Assembly (NCBI GenBank): GCA_011389865.1
Contig: JAABTL010000012.1
Location: forward strand, 1 to 64,000
Reading direction: 5' to 3'
Origin: Trueperaceae bacterium
GTDB lineage: Bacteria; Deinococcota; Deinococci; Deinococcales; Trueperaceae
Length of the DNA stretch: 64,000 bases
The notes beneath the pieces were generated by a model that saw only the letters and a program-made list of their open reading frames with translations, had not been told where the DNA came from and made no database searches. How positions within the stretch are numbered: position 1 is the stretch's first letter; every line of letters starts with the position of its first letter. Made by a program: the position numbers and the translations under genes. Shown here piece after piece: positions 53,968 to 63,897 of the stretch.

Positions 53968-54300
53968 TCACCAGACGTCGTAGGCGCCCGGGATCGTGAG
54001 CGTGATCGACCAGCTTCCGCCGATGGGGACGATGGGCGAGGACAACGGCTCGACACCGTCCGGGACGCGGTGCGACTTCACGTGCTGGGCGTGGTACGCC
54101 GTCACGCCGTGGTGCGGGCCGGCGGCTACTAAGGTGATCGTGTCGCCGGGCTGGACGCACAGGCCCATCGGCTCGAAGAAGAAGGCGGGGATCTCCTGGC
54201 CCTCGATCGGGAGCGTCATCATCTGGACCTGGTGGTTCGTCTGCGCTGCCACGGAAGCAAAGACGAACGCGACGAGCAGCGTGGTGAGCATGCGGTGCAT
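53968..54300 (-). CDS. exported cupredoxin-like protein, apparently truncated at C-terminus
   Basis: Signal MHRMLTTLLVAFVFASVAAQ; VQPGDTITLVAAGPHHGVTAYH...GGSWSITLTIPGAYDVW*; expected C-terminal metal-ligand loop absent. Confidence 0.5.
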   Translation of the reverse strand: MHRMLTTLLVAFVFASVAAQTNHQVQMMTLPIEGQEIPAFFFEPMGLCVQPGDTITLVAAGPHHGVTAYHAQHVKSHRVPDGVEPLSSPIVPIGGSWSITLTIPGAYDVW

Positions 54301-54505
54301 GGGACACCTCCTTGGGAATCCCTCGCGGGCGCGTCACGGCGCGTCCGCGCGAGTCGGTGTTCATCTTGGGCAAGGCTCGATGACCGACGGATGACCGGGC
54401 GACGACCGGCGATCGCCCGACCGCGACGGCCGACTGGCGCATGGCACACCCGCTCGCGCGCCTCAGGCACCCAGGGCGGCGGCCGCGGATGTGAAGTTCG
54501 TGAGG

Positions 54506-54534
54506 TTGACGGCTGGCATCAACAGGCGGATACT
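54506..54534 (+). promoter_or_regulatory. sigma-70-like promoter upstream of the subtilase
   Basis: TTGACG-N17-GATACT. Confidence 0.5.
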
Positions 54535-54613
54535 CGGAGGCAAGGACAAATGTCCCTACCGCCTGGAGCGCCCGGCCACGGCCGGACCCACGTCGGTACG
54601 AGGAGGGCAACCG

Positions 54614-56374
54614 ATGCCGAGCATGCTTCGAACGCTTCTCGCAGCCGCCAGCTTGGTGCTGGTCCTGGTCGCCTGTTCGGGTGAGCCCCTGGCGGGCCCG
54701 ACCGGCCAGCCCGGGGTCGAGCCGCTCACGACCGACGCCCAGGCAGGTCAGCCCATCCCCGACCGCTACATCGTGGTGTTCCGCGACGGCGTCGCCAACG
54801 GCCGGGCACTCACCACGCAGATGGTCCGCGGCGCCGGCGGGGAGCTGCACTTCAGCTACGAGCACGCCCTGAACGGCTTCGCGGCCACGCTGCCGGCGCA
54901 GGCGATCGCCGGCATCAGCCGCAACCCGAACGTCGCGTACGTCGAGCAGGACAGCGTGGTGACGATCGTCGGTACGCAGAGCGACGCCACCTGGGGACTG
55001 GATCGGATCGATCAGCGGGACCCGGATCTCGATGGGGTCTATAGCTTCAACGCAACCGGTGCCGGCGTCACCGCCTACGTGATCGACACCGGCATTCTCG
55101 GTGACCACGTCGACTTCGGCGGTCGCGTGCGCCAGGGCTTCGACGCGATCGGCCGCCGCGGCTCGGGCAGCGACTGCAACGGTCACGGCACGCACGTCGC
55201 CGGCACGGTCGGCGGCTCGGAGTGGGGCGTCGCCAAAGAGGTCAGCCTCGTGGCGGTCCGCGTCCTCGACTGCCGCGGCTCGGGCTCCTACTCCGGCGTC
55301 ATCGCCGGCATCGACTGGGTCACGGGCGACGCGGTGGGCCCCAGCGTCGCGAACATGTCGCTCGGTGGCGGCTACAGCGAAGCGGTCAACGACGCCGTGG
55401 CCACCTCCGTGGCAGCCGGCGTGGTGTACGCGGTGGCCGCCGGCAACGACGGCGCCGACGCCTGCACCAAGTCGCCCGCCAGCACACCCACCGCGCTCAC
55501 CATCGCGGCGACCGACAGCAGCGACACGCGCACCTCTTGGTCCAACTACGGCAGCTGCGTCGACCTCTTCGCCCCCGGCGCGGCCATCACCTCGGCCTGG
55601 CACACCAGCACGACGGCGACCAACACCATCAGCGGCACCTCGATGGCCGCTCCGCACGTCGCCGGCGCCGCGGCGCTGATCCTCTCCTCGACCCCTGACG
55701 CCACCCCGGCGGAGGTGGGGGCCGCCCTCGAGGGCAGCGCCACGACGGGCATCGTCAACTCGGCGGGCAGCGGCTCGCCCAACCTCCTGCTGTACACCGG
55801 CGACGGCTCCACGACGCCCCCGCCCAACGCGTCGCCCACGGCCGACTTCGCCGTCTCCTGTACCGACCTGAGCTGCACCTTCACGGACGCAAGCAGTGAC
55901 GGCGACGGCTGGATCGCCGGCTGGAGCTGGAACTTCGGTGACGGAGGAACGTCGAACGAGCAGAACCCCGCTCACAGCTTTGAGTCCGCTGGCACGTACA
56001 CCGTGCAGCTGACGGTGACCGACGACGACGGCGCGCTCGACAGCGTCAGCAAGAACGTGAGCGTGACCTCCGGAGGCAGCGGCAGCGCCGACACCCTGGC
56101 GCCGACGATCGACGCCTGGTCGACGACCAACACCTCGGCCGGCCCCTGGACCCGCTACGACGTCAGCTGGAGCGTCTCAGACGAGACCGCCCTCGCCAGC
56201 GTCGTCGTCGAGGCCCTCGACGGGACCACCGTGGTCAACTCCGTCACCACGAGCGTCACCGGCACCTCCGCGAGCGGCGTCAGCTCCGTCCGCCACCGCG
56301 GCCCGATCACGGAGATCCGCTTGACGGTCGTCGACGCCGCGGGAAACGACGCGAGCCAGGCCACATCCTTCTAG
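54614..56374 (+). CDS. S8 subtilisin-like serine protease (aqualysin/proteinase K type) lipoprotein with PKD domain
   Basis: Lipobox VLVLVAC; I9 propeptide; triad motifs VIDTGI, NGHGTHVAGT, GTSMAAPHVAG; PKD WNFGDGGTSNEQNPAHSFESAGTYTVQLTVTD. Confidence 0.94.
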   Translation: MPSMLRTLLAAASLVLVLVACSGEPLAGPTGQPGVEPLTTDAQAGQPIPDRYIVVFRDGVANGRALTTQMVRGAGGELHFSYEHALNGFAATLPAQAIAGISRNPNVAYVEQDSVVTIVGTQSDATWGLDRIDQRDPDLDGVYSFNATGAGVTAYVIDTGILGDHVDFGGRVRQGFDAIGRRGSGSDCNGHGTHVAGTVGGSEWGVAKEVSLVAVRVLDCRGSGSYSGVIAGIDWVTGDAVGPSVANMSLGGGYSEAVNDAVATSVAAGVVYAVAAGNDGADACTKSPASTPTALTIAATDSSDTRTSWSNYGSCVDLFAPGAAITSAWHTSTTATNTISGTSMAAPHVAGAAALILSSTPDATPAEVGAALEGSATTGIVNSAGSGSPNLLLYTGDGSTTPPPNASPTADFAVSCTDLSCTFTDASSDGDGWIAGWSWNFGDGGTSNEQNPAHSFESAGTYTVQLTVTDDDGALDSVSKNVSVTSGGSGSADTLAPTIDAWSTTNTSAGPWTRYDVSWSVSDETALASVVVEALDGTTVVNSVTTSVTGTSASGVSSVRHRGPITEIRLTVVDAAGNDASQATSF

Positions 56375-56678
56375 GTACCCGTCTTGGTCATCATGCTTGG
56401 ATCGGCCGTGGCTCTCGGCCGCGGCCGATCCTCGCGATAGCGTTCGGGATGGTCGGCAGCTGACGCATGCAAGCCCGCGACGAGATCCCCAACGCCATCG
56501 ACGTACCCAACGGTCGCCGGTTCCTCACCTCTCCTGCCCGCTGGCGACACGGACGTGCGGCTGGGAGGGGGTCCGACGTCGCAGCCGCGCGGGCGGCGAC
56601 GTGGTTCGTCAGGCGCGACCTGACCGGCATCGAACGGACGCGGGTCGACGGGAACCGAGCTCGGTCACCCAGCGACGG

Positions 56679-57680
56679 CTAGCGTGGCTCGAACCCCAAC
56701 CACCGCCGAGCGTTCCCCCGCAACAGCAGGTCCACGTCGGCGTCCTGCAGCCCGGCTTGGCGCAGCATCCCGGCCACCGTCGTCGGGATGTGGGCGAAGC
56801 CGCCGGCGTCGGGAAACCCGTAGGCGGGCCAGTACGACTTGCGCGCGAGGTCGCCGCTCAACAGAACCTGCCCCAGGTGGCCCCCCGACGCCAGGTCCAC
56901 GACGAGCCGGACCCGCGCCTCGTCCGACAGGTACTTGCTCTTGGCGAACTGATCGAGCCCGATGTTGACGCCGGTGGCGGCGAGCTCGAGCAGGAAGGCC
57001 AGCTCGGGCCGGAAGTCGCAGTGGCCGATCAGCACCTGGTGCGGCGGCACGCCGCCGTCGACGAGGTGCATGGCCTGCTCGAGGGCCCAGGTCGCGCGCT
57101 CGGTGTGCGTGCCGATCGGCGCGCCCGTGGCATGGTGCGCAGCGACGGCGGCGTCGAGCACGCGCCGCTCTTGCGGTCCGGGACCGTCGCGACCGGTCGA
57201 CGCCTTGATCAACCCCGCCCGCGCCGCCGGCAGCCCCGTCTCCGCCACCGCGTCACGCGCCACCCGGGCGCCCGACGCCGACAGCGCCACCCGCTCGGGC
57301 TCCAGGTACGGCACGGCGGCCACCGTCACCTCGGCGATCATCCAGGCGACGATCTCCTCGTCGCTGTGGCGCTCCACGATCGGATCGGCGAAGCGTCCCT
57401 TGTTGAAGCCGGTGGCCGCGACCACGTGCACGCCGCCGGCCCGCGACACCCGCTGCAGGGCGGCCGTGTCGCGGCCGTAGTCGACGGTGGTCATCTCCAC
57501 CACGGCGCCGCCGCCGGCCTCCCGGAACGACGCGAGCTCGCGCACGGCGGCGTCCTCGTCGTCGAGGCGCAGGTCGGCGTCGAGCACGTCGGCCGGTGGC
57601 CGCGCGATCAGGTGTTCGTGCCCGAGCGTCAGCCCGAGTTCCTCGGGGGCGATGTCGCCCAGGACGGTCCGGATGATCAC
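56679..57680 (-). CDS. phosphotriesterase-family metal-dependent hydrolase/lactonase
   Basis: LGHEHL (HxH), LIKAST (bridging Lys), IGTHTE, IGHCD, LSGDLAR; GTGA overlap with upstream gene. Confidence 0.88.
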   Translation of the reverse strand: MIIRTVLGDIAPEELGLTLGHEHLIARPPADVLDADLRLDDEDAAVRELASFREAGGGAVVEMTTVDYGRDTAALQRVSRAGGVHVVAATGFNKGRFADPIVERHSDEEIVAWMIAEVTVAAVPYLEPERVALSASGARVARDAVAETGLPAARAGLIKASTGRDGPGPQERRVLDAAVAAHHATGAPIGTHTERATWALEQAMHLVDGGVPPHQVLIGHCDFRPELAFLLELAATGVNIGLDQFAKSKYLSDEARVRLVVDLASGGHLGQVLLSGDLARKSYWPAYGFPDAGGFAHIPTTVAGMLRQAGLQDADVDLLLRGNARRWLGFEPR

Positions 57681-58975
57681 AGCAGCGCTCCCATCGCAAC
57701 GAGCCGCTCGCGCACCATGCCCACGTCGACGCCGCGAAGGTCGCCGCCGGTCGCCAGCGCGGCGGCCACGCCGGCCGCCTGACCCATGGCCATGCACTGC
57801 GCCATGGAGCGCACCGAGGCGTGCGCGTCGTGCGACGCGGACAGGCAGCGTCCGGCCACGACGACGCCCTCGATCTCCCGCGGCAGCAGGCAGCGGTAGG
57901 GGATGTCGTAGGTCTCCCCGTCCGGTACGTACTCCCAGCGCGTGTCGCCGCCCGCGTGGTGCTCCTCGATCGGCGCCCCGCAGCGGGCGACGGCGTCGGG
58001 GAACCTCCGCGCCGCCAGGACGTCGTCGCGGGTCAGCCAGTACTCGCCGCGGACACGGCGGCTCTCGCGCACGCCGATCTGCGTGGCGAGCCCGCTGAGG
58101 TGGCCGCGCTCGTAGCCGGGGACGCGGTCGCGCAGGAAGCGGCCGTACTCGAACGCCTGGCGCCGGCCCTCGCGCTCGGCGCGCGAGAGCTGCTCGGGGT
58201 CGGTGGCGTCGACGCCGGCGACGCGCGTCATGTTCGTGTGCATGACGTGGGGGAAGGGCGTGATGTGGGCGCTCCCCTCGCGCCGGGGGAGGTCGTAGTC
58301 GCCGCCTTCGGCCGCCTCGGTCATGCGTGCCCACAGCTCGGCCTTGGGGAAGGCCCGCGCCGCGTCGACGTCGACGTCGATCATCCGGAAGGTGGTGGTG
58401 AGCGACTGGGCGGTCCCGTCGGCGCCGGCGTCCTCGAAGGGCCCCCCGGCACGGGCCACCACGTCGGCGTCCCCCGATGCGTCGACCACCGCCCGGGCCC
58501 GGATGGCGCGCAGCCCCTGCTTGGTGGCGATCACCGCGCCGGTCACGCGGTCGCCCTCCTTCAGGACGTCGACGAAGGTGACGTGGTGCAGCACCCTCAC
58601 GCCGGCCTCCCCCGTCAGCTCGTCCCACACCAGCTTGAGGGTGTCGGGGTCGTAGGTGTAGCCGGCGCCGGCGCCGTAGGTGTTCGGCCGTTTCAGCACC
58701 ATGCCGCGCCGCTCCAGGCCGGCGATGACCCGGTCGGGCACGCCGCCCACCACCTTGCGCTCGACGCTCCCGGGCGTGAAGAAGCCGTAGAAGGTGTCGA
58801 GCACCATCGCGCCGGTGCCGCCGAGGAAGCCGTAGCGCTCGATCAGCAGGACGTCGGCGCCCTGCTCGGCGGCGGCCACCGCCGCGCTGGCGCCGGCCGA
58901 TCCGCCGCCGACCACCAGGACGTCGCAGGCGTAGGCCAGCGGCGCGCTCCAGGCGAGCTCGATGCGCCCGCTCAC
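57677..58975 (-). CDS. FAD-dependent oxidoreductase
   Basis: CDVLVVGGGSAGASAAVAAAEQGADVLLIERYGFLGGTGAMV...ARAVVDASGDADVVARAG...VVVAGRCLSASHDAHASVR. Confidence 0.88.
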   Translation of the reverse strand: MSGRIELAWSAPLAYACDVLVVGGGSAGASAAVAAAEQGADVLLIERYGFLGGTGAMVLDTFYGFFTPGSVERKVVGGVPDRVIAGLERRGMVLKRPNTYGAGAGYTYDPDTLKLVWDELTGEAGVRVLHHVTFVDVLKEGDRVTGAVIATKQGLRAIRARAVVDASGDADVVARAGGPFEDAGADGTAQSLTTTFRMIDVDVDAARAFPKAELWARMTEAAEGGDYDLPRREGSAHITPFPHVMHTNMTRVAGVDATDPEQLSRAEREGRRQAFEYGRFLRDRVPGYERGHLSGLATQIGVRESRRVRGEYWLTRDDVLAARRFPDAVARCGAPIEEHHAGGDTRWEYVPDGETYDIPYRCLLPREIEGVVVAGRCLSASHDAHASVRSMAQCMAMGQAAGVAAALATGGDLRGVDVGMVRERLVAMGALL

Positions 58976-59745
58976 CCCGCCACGCTCCAGCCGCCCGCCA
59001 CCTCGAGGACCGTTCCCGTCACGAAGCGCGCCTCGTCGGAGGCGAGGTAGAGGATGGCGTCGGCCACGTCGCCCGGCTCGCCGGGCGCGCCGGTCAGGGG
59101 CTGCCGCTCGCGCAGGTACGCCACGATCGCCGGGTCGCCCTGGGCGCGGGCGCTCATCGGCGTGGCGATCAGGCCCGGCGCGACGGCGTTCACCCGCACG
59201 CCATCACGGGCGTAGAAGGCCGCCATGCTGCGCGTCAGCGCGTCGATGGCGCCCTTCGAGGCGGCGTAGGCGTGGGTGGCGAAGTGGCTCGCGTTCGGGG
59301 CGCTGGCGAGCACCGAACTGGTGTTGACGATGGCACCGCGCCGCTGCGCCAGCATCGGCGGCAGGGCGAAGTGGCACACGAGGAAGGTGGAGCGGGCGTT
59401 GTTGCGCATGACCGCGTCCCACCCCGCGGGCGTGGCCTCGTGGACGGGGCCGTCGCCGTAGCGCCGGCCCGAGAGGCCGGCCACGTTGACGAGCACGTCG
59501 AGCCCGCCGAGCGCCGCGAGCGCCCTCTGCACCACGTCCCCCGCGTCCGCCTCGTCGGCGAGGTCGCCCGCCGCGCCGACGACGTCGGGCAGCTCCGCGC
59601 GCAGGGCGTCGACGCGCCCGGCGTCGCGGTCGGCGACGAACACGCGGGCGCCCTCGTCGAGGCAGCGCCGGGCCACGGCCAAGCCGATGCCCGACGCGCC
59701 GGTCACGAGCACGCGACGGCCCGCCAGGCGGCCCTCAGCCGCCAT
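58972..59745 (-). CDS. short-chain dehydrogenase/reductase
   Basis: VLVTGASGIGLAVARRCLDEGA, NVAG, S...YAASKGAIDALTRS, C-terminal DVADAILYLASDEARFVTG. Confidence 0.92.
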   Translation of the reverse strand: MAAEGRLAGRRVLVTGASGIGLAVARRCLDEGARVFVADRDAGRVDALRAELPDVVGAAGDLADEADAGDVVQRALAALGGLDVLVNVAGLSGRRYGDGPVHEATPAGWDAVMRNNARSTFLVCHFALPPMLAQRRGAIVNTSSVLASAPNASHFATHAYAASKGAIDALTRSMAAFYARDGVRVNAVAPGLIATPMSARAQGDPAIVAYLRERQPLTGAPGEPGDVADAILYLASDEARFVTGTVLEVAGGWSVAG

Positions 59746-60568
59746 AGACCACCTTCACGCGGTCGCGGTAGTCGTCGTAGGTCGCCTCGAAGCGTTCGCG
59801 GGACGCCTCGGCGCCGATCTCGTACGCCGACGCCAGCACGAGCGGTGGCTGGCCGCGGGCCGCCAGGTCCTGCGCCACCAGCACCTTGAGCGCGTTGACC
59901 ACCGCGGTGTTGCCGATCGTGGAGCCGGGCCCCACGCGGGCATCGACGCCCGGGACGTCGACCATGCTGTCGCCGGGGAGCGCGCAGTTGTCGATGACGA
60001 GGTCGGCGATGTCGGCGAGCTTGCGCCCGGAGCTGTGCTCGGAGGGGATCAGCGCCGAGTAGCTGGCCGCGATGACGGCGATCACCGTGAGCCCGCGCGC
60101 CTTGGCGCCCAGCGCCACGTCGACGGGCACGCCCTTGTTGCCCGATGTCGAGAACACGATCATCACGTCGTAGTCGCGGAACACGAAGTTGTCGAGGATG
60201 GGCTCGCCCAGCCCCTCCATCCGCTCGATGGCCATCGCCTGGCGTTGGCCGTTCGCGCCCACCACCTGCGTGTGGTTCGTCAGCGACAACTCGACGATGG
60301 GATGGAAGCCGGGGAAGCTGCCGTAGCGCGGGAAGACCTCCTCCACCGCCATGCGCGAGTGGCCCGAGCCGAAGAGGTGGACGAGGCCACGGCGCGAGAT
60401 CGACTCGGCGCACAGCGCGGCGGCCCGCCGGATGGCGGGCAGCTGCGTGTCGCGCACGCGCTGCAGGATCCGCTCCGCCTCGGCCAGGTAGGTGAGGGCG
60501 ACGTCGGGCGTGTCGGCGGCTGGCTGCGCGTCGCGCACGGGCGCGTCGGATCGATCGGGATGGGACAT
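59735..60568 (-). CDS. SIS-domain protein (UPF0309-like phosphosugar binding)
   Basis: GLVHLFGSGHSRMAVEEVFPRYGSFPGFHPI...VMIVFSTSGNKGVPVDVALGAKARGLTVIAVI; SD gaggagg. Confidence 0.85.
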   Translation of the reverse strand: MSHPDRSDAPVRDAQPAADTPDVALTYLAEAERILQRVRDTQLPAIRRAAALCAESISRRGLVHLFGSGHSRMAVEEVFPRYGSFPGFHPIVELSLTNHTQVVGANGQRQAMAIERMEGLGEPILDNFVFRDYDVMIVFSTSGNKGVPVDVALGAKARGLTVIAVIAASYSALIPSEHSSGRKLADIADLVIDNCALPGDSMVDVPGVDARVGPGSTIGNTAVVNALKVLVAQDLAARGQPPLVLASAYEIGAEASRERFEATYDDYRDRVKVVYGG

Positions 60569-60686
60569 GCGTCCTCCTCGGGGTTCGCGGTCGGCCGGTC
60601 GTGCCCGGCGCGCGGGCGACCGCCGATCTCACCGCGCGCCGTGGAGCACGGCGAGCGCCATGGGTCGCGGCCAGTATAGTCGCCGC

Positions 60687-61676
60687 ATGCACACGCCGCA
60701 GGGCGTCACCGAGGGACCTTCCGTGATCGGCGTCGACATCGGCGGCACCAACGTCAAGCTGGGGCGGTACCGGCCGGGCGCCCGGGAGCTCGAGGGCTTC
60801 CGGAGCCTGCCCACGGGCGCCGGGCGGCCGCACGAGGCGGTCCTCGGCGACCTCGCCGCCGCGATCCGTGAGCTGGCGCTCGAGGGCGGGTCGGCGCCGG
60901 CGGGCCTCGGGGTCGGCATCCCGGCCACGCTCTCGCGCGACGGCCGCGTCGAGGTGCTGCCCAACTTCGCGCCCGGCTGGCGCGGCGTGGCCGTGGCGGA
61001 CTGGCTGACCGAGGCCACGGGCCTCCCGGCGGTGATCATCAACGACGCCCGCGCCTTCACGCTCGCGGAGGCGCGGGCCGGCGCGGCAGCGGACGTGGAT
61101 TCGGCGTTCGGCGTCACGCTCGGCACGGGGGTCGGCGGCGGCCTGGTGCTCGGCGGCCGGCTCCACCTCGGCTACTCGGGCAACGCGGGCGAGTTCGGGC
61201 ACCACGTGTTCGACCCGCACGGCCCGCGCTGCGGCTGCGGCAGCCACGGCTGCGTCGAGACGTACGCGTCGGCGCCCGCGCTGGTCGCGAGCCTCATGCG
61301 ACCCTTCGTGCAGGGCATGGTGCCGGCGCTGGTGCGCCTGGCCGACGGCCGGCTCGACGCCGTCACGCCGGCACTGATCGCGCGGGCGGCGGAGGAGGGC
61401 GACCCCATCTGCCGTGAGGCGCTCGACCGGGTGGCGCTGGTGCTCGGGGTCGCCCTCGCGAACGTCACGACGCTGGTGTCGGTCGAGCGGATCGTGATCG
61501 GCGGCGGCATGGCGGGGTTGGGCGAGACGCTGCTCACACCGCTGCGGCGCACCCTGGCGGCGCACGCGCCGACCGCGGGCGACCGCCTGCCCGAGGTGGT
61601 GCCGGCGAGCCTCGGCGCCCAGGCCGGCAGCCTGGGGGCCGCGCTGCACGCGGCCGACGCGCTCGGGCCGACCTGA
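60687..61676 (+). CDS. ROK-family sugar kinase
   Basis: IGVDIGGTNVKLGRY, GTGVGGGLVLGG, GEFGHHVFDPHGPRCGCGSHGCVETYAS (ROK Zn motif); TATAGT-N6-ATG. Confidence 0.93.
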   Translation: MHTPQGVTEGPSVIGVDIGGTNVKLGRYRPGARELEGFRSLPTGAGRPHEAVLGDLAAAIRELALEGGSAPAGLGVGIPATLSRDGRVEVLPNFAPGWRGVAVADWLTEATGLPAVIINDARAFTLAEARAGAAADVDSAFGVTLGTGVGGGLVLGGRLHLGYSGNAGEFGHHVFDPHGPRCGCGSHGCVETYASAPALVASLMRPFVQGMVPALVRLADGRLDAVTPALIARAAEEGDPICREALDRVALVLGVALANVTTLVSVERIVIGGGMAGLGETLLTPLRRTLAAHAPTAGDRLPEVVPASLGAQAGSLGAALHAADALGPT

Positions 61677-61828
61677 CCCAGCATCTGCCCCGGCCCATGC
61701 GGCCGCCCGCGCGGTAGAATCAATTCCGTTCACGAGGCTAACGACGATCGCCGTCGGAAAGGAGTGGTGTGCGAGAGGCACGGGCTACGTTTTCCCCTAC
61801 GTCCCACCCAGCACCGAGAGAGGACCTC

Positions 61829-62764
61829 ATGCTCAAGAGACTTGCCACGACCCTCACGACCGTCTTCGTGCTCAGCTTCGCCATGTCGGCGATGGCGCAG
61901 AGCACGTTCTTCTGGATCTCCCACGGCGACCCCGCCGACCCCGTCTGGACCTACTTCCTGCAGGGCGCCGAGCTCTGGGCCGAATCCACCGGCAACACGG
62001 TCAACACCTCGTTCCACAGCGGTGACGTCCCCTCGCATCAGGAGGCGTTCCGGGCCGCCATCACGTCGAACGCCGCGGGCATCGTCAGCAGCACGCCCGA
62101 CCCGGGCACGCTCAACGAGGTCATCCAAGAGGCACACGCCGTCGGCATCCCGGTCGTGATCATCAACACCGAGGACGCTCAGAGCGGCCGTGACGCCTAC
62201 GTCGGCGGCGACACCGAAGAGATCGGCCGCCGCTGGGCCCAGTACCTCGTCGACAACGACTTCGTCGGCTCCGGCGACTTCGTCTGGCTCCCCGTCGAGG
62301 TCCCCGGCGCCACCTACCAGGTCCTGGCGACGAACGGCATCTCGAGCGTGTTCGATCCGCTCGGCATCACCTACGAGGTCACCGAGGCCAAGCTCGACCA
62401 GGCCGAGATCATCACCCGCATGTCGGACTACCTGCTCGCCAACCGCGACCGCATCGACGCGATCATCGGCCTCGGCGACCTGGTCACCGGCAGCATCGCG
62501 CGCGTCTTCGACCAGGTCGGCGTCGCCCCCGGCGAGATCCCCGTGGTGGGCTGGGGCAACTCCGCCGACACCGCCCAAGAGGTCCTCGACGGCTACGTGA
62601 ACGCCGCCATGTGGCAAGACCCGCAGGCCACGAGCTTCATGGGCCTCTCGGTCGCCGCCATGGCCGCCGCCGGCATCCCGCCGGGCTTCGACATCATCGT
62701 CGGCACGCTCTACGAGGCCGACACCGCCCAGGTCTACCTCGACATCATGACGGACGGCCAGTAA
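61829..62764 (+). CDS. periplasmic sugar-binding protein (RbsB/type-1 PBP family)
   Basis: Signal peptide MLKRLATTLTTVFVLSFAMSAMAQ; FRAAITSNAAGIVSSTPDPGTLNEVIQEAHAVGIPVVIINTEDA; SD gagaggacc. Confidence 0.88.
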   Translation: MLKRLATTLTTVFVLSFAMSAMAQSTFFWISHGDPADPVWTYFLQGAELWAESTGNTVNTSFHSGDVPSHQEAFRAAITSNAAGIVSSTPDPGTLNEVIQEAHAVGIPVVIINTEDAQSGRDAYVGGDTEEIGRRWAQYLVDNDFVGSGDFVWLPVEVPGATYQVLATNGISSVFDPLGITYEVTEAKLDQAEIITRMSDYLLANRDRIDAIIGLGDLVTGSIARVFDQVGVAPGEIPVVGWGNSADTAQEVLDGYVNAAMWQDPQATSFMGLSVAAMAAAGIPPGFDIIVGTLYEADTAQVYLDIMTDGQ

Positions 62765-62894
62765 TCGCTAGCCGCCATCTCCGTTCGTCCGTGCGCGGGC
62801 CTCGCCTGCGCACGGACGAACGTCCTGGACCCCGCCGCTGCCCGAGCGACGCCGCCCCGACGGCGCGCCTTGCCCCCCTTCCCCGAAAGGGCTC

Positions 62895-63896
62895 ATGAAC
62901 ACGACGATGCGCCCCGGTTCGATCCTCGTTCGGCGGTTGGTCGCCACCCCGGAGTTCCTGCCGTTCACCCTGGTGGCGGTGCTGATCACCGTCTTCGCGG
63001 TCCTCACCCCCAACTTCTTGTCGCAGGGCAACATCAGCAACCTGCTCGCGTTCACGCCCGAGCTCGGCATGATCGCGCTCGGCATGACGGTCCTCATGAC
63101 CTCGGGCGAGTTCGACCTGTCGGTCGGCTCCGTGTTCGGCTTCACCCCGGTCCTGATGTGGACGCTGTTCAACGAGGGCGTCGCGCCCCTCGAGGTGTCG
63201 CTCGTCATCGCGCTGATCGTGGCCGTCGGCATCGGCTTCGTCAACGGCTGGTTCGTCACGCGCCTGCGGATCCCCTCGTTCCTGGTCACCCTCGGCATGA
63301 TGATGACCATCCGCGGCGTCGCGCTCTACACGACCAGCGGCTTCCCGCAGCGCACCTGGCGCGCCGAGTCCTGGATCATGGACCTCGTCGCCGGCACCTT
63401 CTACATCGGCGAGTTCCGCCTCTACGCCTCACTATTTTGGTTCATCGGCTTCGCTCTGATCCTCGGCTACCTGATGACGCAGTCCCGCATCGGCAACTGG
63501 ATCCAGGCGGCGGGCGGCAACCCCGTCTCCGCACGCGCCCGCGGCGTGCGCGTCAGCCTGACCAAGACCTGGCTCTTCATGCTGACCTCGTTCCTGGCCG
63601 CCTACGCCGGCATCACCAGCTCGATCCGCGTGTCGGCGGCGAACCCCAACAGCGGCACGGGCTACGAGCTCGAGGTGATCGCCATGGTCGTCATCGGCGG
63701 CACCGCCCTCGCCGGCGGCCGCGGCACGATCCTCGGCACCGTGCTCGGGGTCCTCATGCTGCGCATGATGCGCAACGGCATCGTGCTGATCGGCGTGCCC
63801 GGCCTGGCGTACAACATCTTCATCGGGGTGACGATCCTCGGCATGATGGCGCTGCAGTCGTACCTCGCCCGCCGGCACCCCACGGGGTCGGGCTGA
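62895..63896 (+). CDS. sugar ABC transporter permease (RbsC family)
   Basis: TPELGMIALGMTVLMTSGEFDLSVGSVFGFTP...RIPSFLVTLGMMMTIRGVALY...ALAGGRGTILGTVLGVLML. Confidence 0.92.
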   Translation: MNTTMRPGSILVRRLVATPEFLPFTLVAVLITVFAVLTPNFLSQGNISNLLAFTPELGMIALGMTVLMTSGEFDLSVGSVFGFTPVLMWTLFNEGVAPLEVSLVIALIVAVGIGFVNGWFVTRLRIPSFLVTLGMMMTIRGVALYTTSGFPQRTWRAESWIMDLVAGTFYIGEFRLYASLFWFIGFALILGYLMTQSRIGNWIQAAGGNPVSARARGVRVSLTKTWLFMLTSFLAAYAGITSSIRVSAANPNSGTGYELEVIAMVVIGGTALAGGRGTILGTVLGVLMLRMMRNGIVLIGVPGLAYNIFIGVTILGMMALQSYLARRHPTGSG

Positions 63897-63897
63897 C

